Below the pieces are notes generated by a model. It was not told where the DNA came from. It made no database searches and saw nothing but the letters and a program-made list of their open reading frames with translations. From Candidatus Desulfosporosinus nitrosoreducens (GTDB lineage Bacteria > Bacillota > Desulfitobacteriia > Desulfitobacteriales > Desulfitobacteriaceae), in NCBI RefSeq assembly GCF_030954495.1, contig NZ_JAVHUW010000051.1, positions 1 through 64,000 on the forward strand: a DNA stretch of 64,000 nt, written 5' to 3'. The translations under genes were made by a program, and so were the position numbers. Positions 17,515 to 26,022 of this stretch are shown here, one piece after another (positions within the stretch are counted from its first letter, which is position 1; every line of letters starts with the position of its first letter).

Positions 17515-18321
17515 TTATAATTTTCTTGCTTTGACTACAAGAGTTACAGGAAGCATCTTTGCTTTTTTCGCAAATTCGCTATTATTGTTTTGCATAATTT
17601 CATCATCAGATTGCTCAATCATTTGCTCAATGACAAATCCCGCTTTTGCCAAGGCATTCACATAGGTTGACAGCTTACGATCCGATAATGTCAGCGTACC
17701 TTCATCAAAAGATACCGAATACCAAGATTCATCGAAATAACACTTTTTAAAAGTAAGCATATCATTTTCCGCAGCAACACATTTGTGTATAGGATGCGAC
17801 CAACTGAAAATAAATATGCCGTCTTTTTTAAGGTAAGAAGCAATCCGGCCAAAAGTACCCTCAAGGTCGGTGGTCCAGCCTATGGCATAAATCGAATAAA
17901 CAAAGTCAAAGTAATCCACTGGTATGCCACATTCTTCTTCCATGGGGGAACAAATCAATTTTGCTGAAAGGCCGCATGCCGTCAAATGTTGCGTTGCCTT
18001 GGCAATTTGTTTTTCTGATATATCCATACCCCACAGTTCAGATGCTTTACGTTCCCCCTGATATTGCAAGGAATGACCGGTTCCACAGCCTATCTCCAGC
18101 ATCTTTTTTCCTGAGACATCGCCAAAAAGTTGGCATTTTTCTTCTGAGACAAATGCTCCATAGAAAGGGAGTGTGGTTGCTCCTAGGATGTCATTTCCTT
18201 TTGTGTCCCAAAAAATGCTGTTTGTTTTATGAATAGAATTTTTGTCCATGTCGACTGATATTGCGCTGCCAGCCTCACCAGCGCCTATAATGTTTGTTCT
18301 ATCAACAGAATTCTTGTTCAT
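17515..18321 (-). CDS. class I SAM-dependent methyltransferase
   Basis: A 268-residue protein with motif I MLEIGCGTGHS near residue 90 and the acidic motif II WGMDISEKQ. FDFVYSIYAIGWTTD serves as motif IV, and SWSHPIHKC follows. This matches Methyltransf_11-type small-molecule methyltransferases. The first 40 residues contain a partial duplication (MNKNSVDRTN and MDKNSIHKTN, 24 residues apart), so the second Met at codon 25 could be the original start. The substrate is unknown. One copy of the 129-bp structured repeat lies about 150 bases upstream. Confidence 0.8.
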   Translation of the reverse strand: MNKNSVDRTNIIGAGEAGSAISVDMDKNSIHKTNSIFWDTKGNDILGATTLPFYGAFVSEEKCQLFGDVSGKKMLEIGCGTGHSLQYQGERKASELWGMDISEKQIAKATQHLTACGLSAKLICSPMEEECGIPVDYFDFVYSIYAIGWTTDLEGTFGRIASYLKKDGIFIFSWSHPIHKCVAAENDMLTFKKCYFDESWYSVSFDEGTLTLSDRKLSTYVNALAKAGFVIEQMIEQSDDEIMQNNNSEFAKKAKMLPVTLVVKARKL

Positions 18322-18948
18322 GCCGACACACTCCCCAAATATGAATACTCTTTAGTTCGGAATATGCTACAATCGCGTAGTAATTAACCGCCACTGATTA
18401 TCTTAAAATTCAACACACTTTCTGGTAAATCCTTCTATATTCGAATAAAAAAGCATTTTATCCCCATGAAGAAAACTTGATTCAGGTGGAGCTTTAACTC
18501 CATCTGAATCTTAGTCGCACTTATCCAGGGACTTAGCCGCTCTCAACTCACCGCTTGCAGAAACGGGAGTCTTAGAGCGGATTAGTCATCAGATAAAGCA
18601 AAAAAGACCAGATCATCTCATTGATCTGGCTCTAAATCTAGTAACACATTTAATTGAATCCAAGACAATTAGCTGATTGAATAAATTACCATGCCCATTA
18701 CCATAAATTACATTCACGGTCTTTAAGGTACCCTGACACTGTGAACGTTTTACATCGTCTCTGGCTGGCATCCACCGAACTGCCTTCATAGCTCTGATGC
18801 CTTCAACTTCAGCTGTCCCACAATACACAGCAGTAGCAAAGGCATCAGTCCTTCTAAACTAACTGTAGGCTTTCAATTTCAAAAATGCTTATACTAAAAC
18901 GAATTCCATCCTTGGTATGCACCCATTTTTCAGGGAGAACTCAGGATA
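18322..18948. other. intergenic region with repeat copy A; no supported gene
   Basis: It contains the 129-bp structured repeat (18469-18597). The remaining 350 bases include a 71-codon minus-strand frame (18613-18828) that resembles nothing I recognise and has no ribosome binding site. It could be gene debris. Confidence 0.4.
18469..18597. repeat. 129-bp double-hairpin intergenic repeat, copy A
   Basis: By base-by-base comparison it matches 39614-39742 with 9 mismatches (about 93 percent). The first hairpin is GATTCAGGTGGAG/CTCCATCTGAATC. The second is nested: TTATCC, GACTTAGCCGCTC and ACTC arms pair with GAGT, GAGCGGATTAGTC and GATAA around a CCGCTTGCAGAA core. Changes between copies often fall in loops or keep pairing possible. 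Both copies have the same orientation and sit 100-150 bases upstream of a minus-strand gene. Confidence 0.8.
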
Positions 18949-19440
18949 TTAATCTAATTTACCAAGACGTCTGAGCATAGTTTTTTCTACCGCATTAACA
19001 ATATTTTCATATCCGGTGCAGCGGCAAAGATGACCCGAAAGCAGCTTTCTTAACTGATCTCTGGTATATTCCTTACCTGTTTCCAGTATTTCAACGGCAG
19101 TCATAATAAATCCCGGCGTACAGAAGCCGCATTGGATAGCCGTTTCATCTATAAATGACTGCTGAATGTCCGAAAGCTCCCCATTAGGTCCAAGAAGACT
19201 TTCCAGCGTGCGGACCTTCTTGCCTTCTGCCCATACAGCAAGGTAAATACAAGAATTAAAGCATTCTCCATCGATAATCACGTTACAGGCTCCGCACTCG
19301 CCAACTTCACAGCCTTTTTTTACTGAGGTGAGGCGATAATCGTTTCTCAGCATATCGGTAAGTGAGGCGCGGACATCGACCATGGTTTCAACGTCCTTGC
19401 CGTTAATGTTGCATTTCACCAGTTTATATTGCGCTGACAT
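18949..19440 (-). CDS. xdhC: xanthine dehydrogenase family, 2Fe-2S subunit
   Basis: A 163-residue iron-sulfur subunit of a molybdenum hydroxylase. The N-terminal plant-type cluster ligands are GCEVGECGACNV plus the later FNSC. The C-terminal cluster is QCGFCTPGF and CRCTGYENI. It passes electrons from the Mo site to FAD. The ATG shares one base with the stop of xdhB (TAATG), so translation is coupled. The order xdhA-xdhB-xdhC matches enteric and clostridial xanthine dehydrogenases. Control by the purine-type riboswitch far upstream is inferred. Confidence 0.9.
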   Translation of the reverse strand: MSAQYKLVKCNINGKDVETMVDVRASLTDMLRNDYRLTSVKKGCEVGECGACNVIIDGECFNSCIYLAVWAEGKKVRTLESLLGPNGELSDIQQSFIDETAIQCGFCTPGFIMTAVEILETGKEYTRDQLRKLLSGHLCRCTGYENIVNAVEKTMLRRLGKLD

Positions 19441-20321
19441 TAAATCTCACCTCCAGACAATCGGACGGCTTCAATTAAGCAGCGCTCTGCCAGTTCCACG
19501 GCAATGTGCTGACGGAATGCTTTGGAAGCACGCCAGCTGTCGCGGGGATTGATATCCTCAAGAACGGCAGCTGCAAAGGCCTTCACTGTCTCACTGCTTA
19601 CAGGCTGACCATTTGCTTTAACTTCCGCCGAAGGGCAGCGCATCGGAACAGGACCGGCAACGCCATAAGCTATCCGCGCCTTGATGATCGTTTTTTTGTC
19701 CTCTGAAAGCTTAACATTGACGGAACAGCCTGTCGTCGCAATATCCATGGCATTTCTCATGGCATACTTGATATAGTGCCCTTTATAGCCTGCGTAGCTT
19801 TCCTTCGGAATGATAATAGCGGTCTGGATTTCTCCCGCCCTTATATCTACAACACCTGCTTTAAGGTAGAATTCCTTGATGGGAACTCTTCTGACCCCTT
19901 CAGGGCCTGTGAGCTCGATAATTGCCTCCCAGGCATGCAGGGTGGAAGCAGAGTCTGCCGAGGTAACACCATTGCAGGTATTGCCGCCTATGGTGCCGAT
20001 GTTTCGCACCTGAGGACCTCCGATCATATCGACAGCTTCACCAAGAACATTGATGTGTTTTTGAATGATTTCATGTTTGGTAATGTGGGAAAAGCTGGTT
20101 AAGGAGCCGATTCTGATGGCTTCATTCTCATCAATCCTGATTCCTCTCATCTCGTCAATCATATAGATACTGATTAATTCTTTGCCGGCACGTTTCCCTT
20201 CACGCATCTGGACCAAAACGTCACTGCCGCCTGCGATAATATCTGCTTCGGGGTGCGCAAGTCTTAACTCAACAGCTTCCCGGATGCTGCCGGCTTCATA
20301 TAATGCTTTAATATCGTACAT
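19440..20321 (-). CDS. xdhB: xanthine dehydrogenase family, FAD-binding subunit
   Basis: A 293-residue CO-dehydrogenase-flavoprotein-type subunit. It opens MYDIKALYEAGS as XdhB proteins do. FAD-binding motifs are AGGSDVLVQM (residues about 34-43) and GGPQVRNIGTIGGN (about 100). ATG 20321 is chosen over the ATG five codons upstream because AAAGGAG stands 5 bases before it. It lies 100 bases after xdhA and overlaps xdhC by one base. It takes electrons from the 2Fe-2S subunit and passes them to NAD+ or another acceptor. Confidence 0.9.
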   Translation of the reverse strand: MYDIKALYEAGSIREAVELRLAHPEADIIAGGSDVLVQMREGKRAGKELISIYMIDEMRGIRIDENEAIRIGSLTSFSHITKHEIIQKHINVLGEAVDMIGGPQVRNIGTIGGNTCNGVTSADSASTLHAWEAIIELTGPEGVRRVPIKEFYLKAGVVDIRAGEIQTAIIIPKESYAGYKGHYIKYAMRNAMDIATTGCSVNVKLSEDKKTIIKARIAYGVAGPVPMRCPSAEVKANGQPVSSETVKAFAAAVLEDINPRDSWRASKAFRQHIAVELAERCLIEAVRLSGGEI

Positions 20322-20421
20322 AATAACTCCTTTCATGCCCGGGGTTTCCGGGCATCATTGTCTAGTCAATTCGCTGAGCGGAGAGATAAAAGGAATCCCG
20401 CTAAATAGAGACAAACCGCTG

Positions 20422-22704
20422 TTAAATCAGTCCTTCTTCAGTAAAACGTTCAAAAAGAACATGAGGTGTCATCGGAGCTTTAAACATGCCAACACCAGTG
20501 GCATTTAAAATAGCATTTCTAATGGCGGGGGCAACCGGACATACCGGAGGCTCGCCCAGAGCCTTTGTGCCAAAGGCACTGGTAGGTTCATAATTCTCAA
20601 CGAACCGCGCCGCGAGATCTGGATGATCCATCATTGTCGGCAGTTTATAGTCGAGAAGATTGTCATTGAGTGCACGGCCCGACTTGGGATCGTACAGAAG
20701 CTGTTCCGACAGAGCATAGCCGATACCCATGCTCATACCGCCGTGAACTTGTGCTTCAGCAAGATCAGGGTTAATTAACTGTCCGCAATCATGAACATTG
20801 ATAATATCAAGTATCTTCACTTTACATAATTTTATATCAACCTCGACATCCACAAAGCAGCAGCCAAAGGAGTAGGCATTGGTCTTAATCTGGTAAGTGC
20901 CCTCTGCTGTAATATGCTGTGAATGGGTCAGACTATAAATAGCTTCACAGGCCAGGTCTTCAACCGACATGAGAATTCTGCCATCCGTGCTGCGGACAAT
21001 ATTGTTGTCTGCTATTTCCAGGTTGAAGACAGGCATTCTTGTCAATTCGTGAGCATACTCAAGTATTTTGGCCTTTAGCATCTCAGCAGTCTGCCTGACG
21101 GCAAAACCCCCAACGTAGGTTTGCCTGGAGGCATAGGCACCTGTGCCAAAGGGTGTAACATCAGTGTCCTGACAGGATACAACATTAATTTTATCCATGG
21201 AGAAGCCTAAAATGTCTGCGGTCATCTGGGCGAAAACAGTATCAGCGCCCTGACCTATTTCAGTTTCGCCTAACTGTATCTGAACCGAACCATCCTGATT
21301 AAGAACCATACGGCAGGAAGAGGTTTCCAGACTGATTGGCCATACTGCTGTGTTATACCAAAAAACAGCACATCCTATACCACGGCGGATATTTCCTGTC
21401 TGGTGCTTGTATTCCTCGTATTTTCTATCATAATCAATGTCCACTTTTCCTTTTTCTATACATTGTCTAAAGCTGTCAAAGTAGTTCTCATTTTTGGAGA
21501 ATCCATCAACATAGCCTACAGGCATCAGATGCTTCAGCCTGTACTCAAGGGGATGTGCGCCGATTTTACGTGCTATATCATCGATCTGGCTCTCCACAGG
21601 GAACATTGCCTGAGGGATGCCATATCCTCTCATGGCGCCTGCAACAGTACGGTTTGTGAAGACTGTATAAGCATCTGCTTCAACATTAGGACAGGGATAT
21701 AACTGGGGAAATGCCCCCATTCCTTTAGCTGCAATACCATGTCCATGAGAAGCATAGGCGCCCTGATTGGAGAAAGCTTCCAGCTTTCTGGCTACAATGG
21801 TTCCGTCAGGACGTATCCAGGTAACTACGTGACTTCTTATGGCATGACGGACACGGTTGTTAGTAAAGGTTTCTTCTCTTGCCACATCGATCTTGACAAG
21901 TCGTCCTCCAACCTGAGTTGAAAGGTAGGCGCACAAGGGTTCATATAAAGCATCCTGCTTGTTGCCGAAACCACCGCCAATATAGGGCTTGATTACCCTG
22001 ACCTTTCCCCAGGAAATACCGAGCGCCTGTCCAACAACACGGCGGACAATATGGGGTATCTGCGTTGAGGAAACAATATTAATCCTGCCATTTTCTTCAT
22101 AAGCATAGCAGATATGATTCTCGATATGACAGTGCTGAACGGTAGGAGTATCGTACCAGTCATCAAACTTTATCAGCCCGGGTTCTTTAATGGCCTCCTG
22201 ATAGTCGCCAATTCTTATATTAGTGTGGCCAAGAATGTTGTTAGGGTATTCTTCATGAAGCTGGGGAGCACCCTCCTGCATGGCCTCCTGAACATCAAGC
22301 ACAAAAGGGTATTCCTCATAGTCAACTTTAACCTTTCTGACTGCTTGCGCAGCGGCAATATCATTAATAGCTATTACTGCTGCAACCTCTTCGCCATAAA
22401 ATCTGACTCTGTCTGTCAGAAGAAGACGGTCAGCTACATCCTGATGATGCGGATCTGTTGACCAGGGGTGTCCCGCCGTAGGGAAGTAATATTTAGGAAC
22501 ATCAAAACAGGTGACGATTTTAACAACACCTTCGACCTTTTCCGCTTCAGAAATGTCAATTGATTTAACAAGACCATTAGCGATGGTCGAATGAACAAGC
22601 TTAACTATAAGTGCCTTACTGTCACACAGGTCATCAGTATATTTAGTTCTTCCTGTCGCCTTGTCGAAAGCATCTACACGAGGAATACTTTTACCGATAT
22701 TCAT
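20422..22704 (-). CDS. xdhA: xanthine dehydrogenase family, molybdopterin-binding subunit
   Basis: A 760-residue large subunit that hydroxylates a purine or other N-heterocycle at the Mo centre. Visible are the GGGFGNKQDALYEP and GAMRGYG cofactor loops, IGQGADTVFAQ, and ALGEPPVCPVAPAIRNA near the end, with the catalytic Glu. The length fits XdhA rather than the roughly 800-residue CoxL. ATG 22704 has AGGAGG 9 bases upstream, and a TTCCGC/GCGGAA hairpin sits just above that. Substrate assignment (xanthine/hypoxanthine) rests on family and on the purine-type riboswitch upstream. Related enzymes act on nicotinate or other heterocycles. Confidence 0.88.
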   Translation of the reverse strand: MNIGKSIPRVDAFDKATGRTKYTDDLCDSKALIVKLVHSTIANGLVKSIDISEAEKVEGVVKIVTCFDVPKYYFPTAGHPWSTDPHHQDVADRLLLTDRVRFYGEEVAAVIAINDIAAAQAVRKVKVDYEEYPFVLDVQEAMQEGAPQLHEEYPNNILGHTNIRIGDYQEAIKEPGLIKFDDWYDTPTVQHCHIENHICYAYEENGRINIVSSTQIPHIVRRVVGQALGISWGKVRVIKPYIGGGFGNKQDALYEPLCAYLSTQVGGRLVKIDVAREETFTNNRVRHAIRSHVVTWIRPDGTIVARKLEAFSNQGAYASHGHGIAAKGMGAFPQLYPCPNVEADAYTVFTNRTVAGAMRGYGIPQAMFPVESQIDDIARKIGAHPLEYRLKHLMPVGYVDGFSKNENYFDSFRQCIEKGKVDIDYDRKYEEYKHQTGNIRRGIGCAVFWYNTAVWPISLETSSCRMVLNQDGSVQIQLGETEIGQGADTVFAQMTADILGFSMDKINVVSCQDTDVTPFGTGAYASRQTYVGGFAVRQTAEMLKAKILEYAHELTRMPVFNLEIADNNIVRSTDGRILMSVEDLACEAIYSLTHSQHITAEGTYQIKTNAYSFGCCFVDVEVDIKLCKVKILDIINVHDCGQLINPDLAEAQVHGGMSMGIGYALSEQLLYDPKSGRALNDNLLDYKLPTMMDHPDLAARFVENYEPTSAFGTKALGEPPVCPVAPAIRNAILNATGVGMFKAPMTPHVLFERFTEEGLI

Positions 22705-23020
22705 TACATTTACCTCCTAATTCCGCGCGAGCGGAAAAAATTGTAACTTAACATTATTCCATTGTGAAGAGCCCTGAAATTAAATAGCCGCACAATTTTT
22801 CAAGCTGTACGGTTAGGTGCACCATTAATTCCCTTTACATTATGGTTGCTGAATAGGATGCCATTTGTGAAGCATTTCCCAAGTCATTGCTTCTGCCTTT
22901 ACTTGGGCTTCTCTTTCCGCTCCATATTAAATTAAAAAGAACTTTTTCACAAAGCGTCAATTCCCTCCAACTACATGTGTTTATCCTCGTCCTAGCCAAT
23001 TAAATTCCTGTGGATTATTT
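22705..23020 (-). other. long 5' leader of xdhABC downstream of the riboswitch
   Basis: About 315 bases between the riboswitch terminator and xdhA. I see no gene. A 28-codon frame ends at about 22839 but has no convincing start. A perfect TTCCGC/GCGGAA hairpin (about 22719-22734) lies just above the xdhA ribosome binding site. Confidence 0.4.
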
Positions 23021-23117
23021 TTTAGAAACAGAAAACCCAGGCACAAGAATAACGAGTCAGACACACGCGTTTAGGGTTAATAAACGGCAATCTAATAAGT
23101 TATTCATGTAGCCTGGG
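23021..23117 (-). terminator. riboswitch-controlled terminator ahead of xdhABC
   Basis: On the minus strand CCCAGGC..GAATAA (23117-23100) pairs with TTATTC..GCCTGGG (23052-23036), 7 GC-rich plus 6 AU pairs with minor mismatch between. TTTTCTGTTTCT (23035-23024) follows. The 5' arm includes the 3' strand of aptamer helix P1 and the lower part of P3/J3-1, so terminator and ligand-bound aptamer cannot coexist. The 3' arm repeats the P1 5' strand (TTATTCTTGT) exactly. Confidence 0.8.
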
Positions 23118-23178
23118 GCAATTTACGGTTGCCTGGTCGAAACGCTCAAACCATATTAATGAGCTTATACAAGAATAA
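23100..23178 (-). promoter_or_regulatory. purine-family riboswitch aptamer, variant core
   Basis: A 79-nt three-way junction. P1 is TTATTCTTGT/ACATGAATAA, P2 is GCTCA/TTGAGC (23164-23160 with 23149-23144), and P3 is GGCAA/TTGCC (23133-23129 with 23121-23117). L2 contains ATATGG and L3 reads CCGTAAA, the conserved kissing-loop sequences of guanine/adenine riboswitches. J1/2 is ATAA. J2/3 reads GTTTCGACC where the family has GTTTCTACC, so the ligand-contacting U51 becomes G (23138). J3/1 reads GCTAC for ACTAC, so A73 becomes G (23112), while C74 (23111) is kept. The C74 identity favours a guanine-like Watson-Crick face. The changed neighbours suggest altered specificity. Confidence 0.85.
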
Positions 23179-23226
23179 GAGATTATTATTTTGTAAAAAG
23201 ATTTTTAATTGGATTTTATGACTTTA

Positions 23227-23254
23227 ATTATACATTTCCTTATTTTTAAGTCAA
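23227..23254 (-). promoter_or_regulatory. sigma-A promoter of the xdh riboswitch transcript
   Basis: On the minus strand a TTGACT -35 (23254-23249), 16-base spacer and TATAAT -10 (23232-23227) stand about 50 bases upstream of aptamer P1. The start point would be near 23220. Confidence 0.7.
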
Positions 23255-23724
23255 TATTTATTTATTAAAAGTTCTTAAAAGTTGCTACAATTTTCCACAA
23301 TCAAAAATTAGTTCTTCGATTGGACTCCATCCAGCTTCACAATAATTAATAAATAACGCGCCTACCTTCAGATAGACTTTACCAATTAATCCTTTTTCCC
23401 TTCAAGAAGAACCTCGGCAGACCCTCTGTAAAGCTGTAATCATATTTATCTTCAACGGTATTTCTATTTAAACTCCATATATCCCAATTTCTCCAAGCAA
23501 TTAAATAAGTCAAAGCCCGTATTCATCCATCCCTTCCAGCCATTGATTTCTTCTTTACGTCCAGAAGTGGAAAACAGGCTTATTCTCTTTCGCGACATTC
23601 ATATTCGCTTATCTTTTTTATAATGTCCCTTTAAATCAAGTTCAGTATCATTCTACAAGTCGTATTGTTCATCAGCCTGAATACGCTTATAGGAGCATCA
23701 ATAGCAATAACGTTTCCCAAATAA
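23255..23724. other. intergenic stretch without a recognised gene
   Basis: 470 bases between the xdh promoter and the end of the HxlR gene. It is AT-rich. I see no coding frame with support, RNA structure or repeat. Confidence 0.35.
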
Positions 23725-24117
23725 TCAGGTTGTCGATTGACATTTTGTACATAGAACGCCACATGTTGTCTCATTTTGCATAGCCCCAATCGCCCATTCT
23801 GCGAGTTGCCCAAGCGTAGGTAAAATACTTTTGCCTTTTTCGGTCAACCTATATTCTACCCTCGGCGGTACCTCGTTATATTGCTCTCTATGGACAATTC
23901 CCGCCGCCTCTAGTTCTTTCAGAGATTGTGCCAACATTACGTTTGTAATGTCGCCCAGTCTTCTTTTGATGGTGCTGTATCTTAGAGGAGTTTCTCCCGA
24001 AAGCATACACACAATCGGCAGTTTCCATTTGCCGCTAAATATATTCAGCAAATAGCGGATAGGACAGAGTAATTCTTCGCTTGGTTGCGTGGTTTCCTGA
24101 CTGTTTTTGGCGCACAT
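23725..24117 (-). CDS. HxlR-family transcriptional regulator
   Basis: A 130-residue winged-helix protein. The HxlR core is LLCPIRYLLNIFSGKWKL, followed by LRYSTIKRRLGDITNVML as recognition region and VEYRLTEKGKSILP as wing. It ends in a Cys-rich tail (CGVLCTKC) that could sense redox state or metal. It is divergently arranged from the radical SAM gene at 24376, with about 250 bases between them. Near-repeats ATACTAAGTAAT and ATACTAAAATAAT in that gap are candidate operator sites. Likely role: local repressor or activator of the radical SAM gene. Confidence 0.85.
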   Translation of the reverse strand: MCAKNSQETTQPSEELLCPIRYLLNIFSGKWKLPIVCMLSGETPLRYSTIKRRLGDITNVMLAQSLKELEAAGIVHREQYNEVPPRVEYRLTEKGKSILPTLGQLAEWAIGAMQNETTCGVLCTKCQSTT

Positions 24118-24375
24118 TTTATCTCCCTCAATTCCAATAGTATTTTTTTGATACTAAGTAATAAAAAACTTCGTTATTGTATTATTCTTATTTTATACTA
24201 AAATAATATCACGAGGCAATCCTGAACACAAATTTCTTTCGAAAAGGAGCATCTCAGGTTGCCTGCTATGGCGGCGAGGGAGACTCTCTCCAAGGCAAAA
24301 AGCTATCTATTCCGCTATGAACAGTAAGAACAAGAATTGGCTATTTAATAAAAGTGCAAAGGGGTCATGTGGGCC

Positions 24376-25464
24376 ATGTTAAACTTAAATAGTTTTATGA
24401 ACAATGGAATAAAAAATATTTCTGATACTGCCGGACGGTTTTATTTTGGCAATCGCCGGGGGCAAGCGTTCATGTTGCGCGCAGTATCTGCTTTGCATAA
24501 AAGCGCAAAGATGAGAGCACGACATGAACAGAATGGCACGCATATCCCCCCTTTCCTGATTGCAAGCATAGCAACAGATTGCAATTTGCGCTGCGCGGGC
24601 TGTTATGCATGGGCCAGTGGCGCTTGCGGCGATGGACAGGCACAGGGACAGTTGGTCGCGGACGATTGGCGGCGGCTATTTCAAGAAGCGTCGGACATTG
24701 GCATATCTTTTGTCCTTATCGCCGGCGGCGAACCGCTCTTACGCCATGATATTATCAAATTAGCAGCTGAGTTTGATACTATTATTTTCCCCATATTTAC
24801 CAACGGAACCATGATCGATGAGGATTATCTTAACCTTTTTGATAAACACCGTAATCTTATCCCCATACTTAGTATTGAAGGTGATGCCGAAAAAACAGAC
24901 GCCCGGCGCGGGAACGGCGTGTCAAAAAAGGTCGCGCAAGCCGTTGAACGTCTCAAAGAAAGGGGTATCCTTTTTGGAGCTTCCATAACGGTAACAACGG
25001 AAAATCAAAATGAAGTAACAGAACTGAGCTTTACCGAAACCCTGCGGGAAAATGGCTGCGGTCTTGTTCTCTATGTTGAATATGTTCCTGTGGAAGAAAA
25101 TACAGACCATTTGATTTTAAATGAAAATGACTTGCGTATCCTTGCGGCCCGGATTGATGGCCTGCGTGAGAATAGGAAAAACAAAGGTATGATCATCCTG
25201 TCTTTCCCCGGTGACGAGGAAGCAATGGGCGGGTGTTTAGCCGCAGGACGAGGATTCTTTCACATTAATGCCACTGGCGGAGCCGAACCTTGTCCCTTTT
25301 CCCCTTATTCGGATATGAACCTGAAAGAACAATCGCTTTTGACCGTGCTGCAATCCTCATTCTTTGAAAAGGTGCGTGAAATAAGCGCAGCGGAAGCCTT
25401 GAACCATAAGGGAGGCTGTACTTTATTTCAATACAAAAATGAGGTGAAACAGGCGGTCATATAG
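24376..25464 (+). CDS. radical SAM protein
   Basis: A 362-residue radical SAM enzyme with the 4Fe-4S motif CNLRCAGC (CxxxCxxC) near residue 75. The GGEPLL SAM-binding segment and a partial barrel follow (IFPIFTNG, LSIEGDAEKTD). The C-terminal third has further Cys (GGCLAAGRGF, EPCPFSPYS, GGCTLF). They could bind a second cluster, as in SPASM/twitch proteins, but spacing is atypical. The reaction is unknown. Two in-frame ATGs (24367 and 24376) follow AAAGGGG, and I prefer the second for spacing. It is divergent from the HxlR gene, which probably controls it. Confidence 0.8.
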   Translation: MLNLNSFMNNGIKNISDTAGRFYFGNRRGQAFMLRAVSALHKSAKMRARHEQNGTHIPPFLIASIATDCNLRCAGCYAWASGACGDGQAQGQLVADDWRRLFQEASDIGISFVLIAGGEPLLRHDIIKLAAEFDTIIFPIFTNGTMIDEDYLNLFDKHRNLIPILSIEGDAEKTDARRGNGVSKKVAQAVERLKERGILFGASITVTTENQNEVTELSFTETLRENGCGLVLYVEYVPVEENTDHLILNENDLRILAARIDGLRENRKNKGMIILSFPGDEEAMGGCLAAGRGFFHINATGGAEPCPFSPYSDMNLKEQSLLTVLQSSFFEKVREISAAEALNHKGGCTLFQYKNEVKQAVI

Positions 25465-25732
25465 TATTCTGCTTATTTTTAAGGTCACCGCCAGGACTGG
25501 GGCAAATCCATTCACAGCTGGAGATCCATTTTGAAGAACGATTATCATACTTATAAGACTTTCCAGGCTGCCAGAAGGCAGCCCTGTTTACTTTGATTGC
25601 ACAAATCGTTCCTCCCAAACGTATTCCAGTTCATTGAAAACCAAAGTGTCTCTCCTGTCCAACAACTTATCCTCTGCAAAAAAAGTACCCAGGAACAGAA
25701 AATTATGTTATACTTTTCTCAACTGAATATGA

Positions 25733-25870
25733 ACCTTCGGGGCAAGGTGAAATTCCTTACCGGCGGTGATGATTGCCCGTGCAATTCAGCCCGCGACTCG
25801 ATGCAACTATGATGCATCGACTGACTTGGTGAAATTCCAAGGCCGACGGTATAGTCCGGACGAGAGAAGG
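25733..25870 (+). promoter_or_regulatory. FMN riboswitch (RFN element)
   Basis: The conserved blocks are in order: TTCGGGGCAAGGTGAAATTC, ACCGGCGGTGAT, AGCCCGCGA, GACTTGGTGAAATTCCAA, and GCCGACGGTATAGTCCGGA, closed by GAGAGAAGG. A terminator follows at 25914-25950, ahead of the transporter gene. In this family FMN binding normally favours termination. Confidence 0.95.
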
Positions 25871-25913
25871 TAAAAACTAGGTCAAGCAAGCTGCTTTCCT
25901 GGTTTCTCTTATG

Positions 25914-25950
25914 CGCCTCGTGAAAGGAATTGTTTTCGCGAGGTGTTTTT
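25914..25950 (+). terminator. terminator of the FMN riboswitch
   Basis: CGCCTCG.GAAA (25914-25925) pairs with TTTCGCGAGGTG (about 25934-25945), followed by TTTTT. The position, between aptamer and transporter gene, fits an expression platform. Confidence 0.75.
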
Positions 25951-26022
25951 CATGTTAATAATTCTTCTTGTAACATGAGAAGGTTCAATTCAAATACAGT
26001 ATTAGGATATGGAGGGTTGGAT

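Noticed and set aside
18613..18828. 71-codon minus-strand open frame
   Set aside because: No Shine-Dalgarno, no recognisable family and a low-coding region. It may be debris but cannot be supported as a gene.
22755..22925. Small open frame in the xdh leader (AEREAQVKAEAMTW..)
   Set aside because: No start codon with a ribosome binding site before it, and too short to call.
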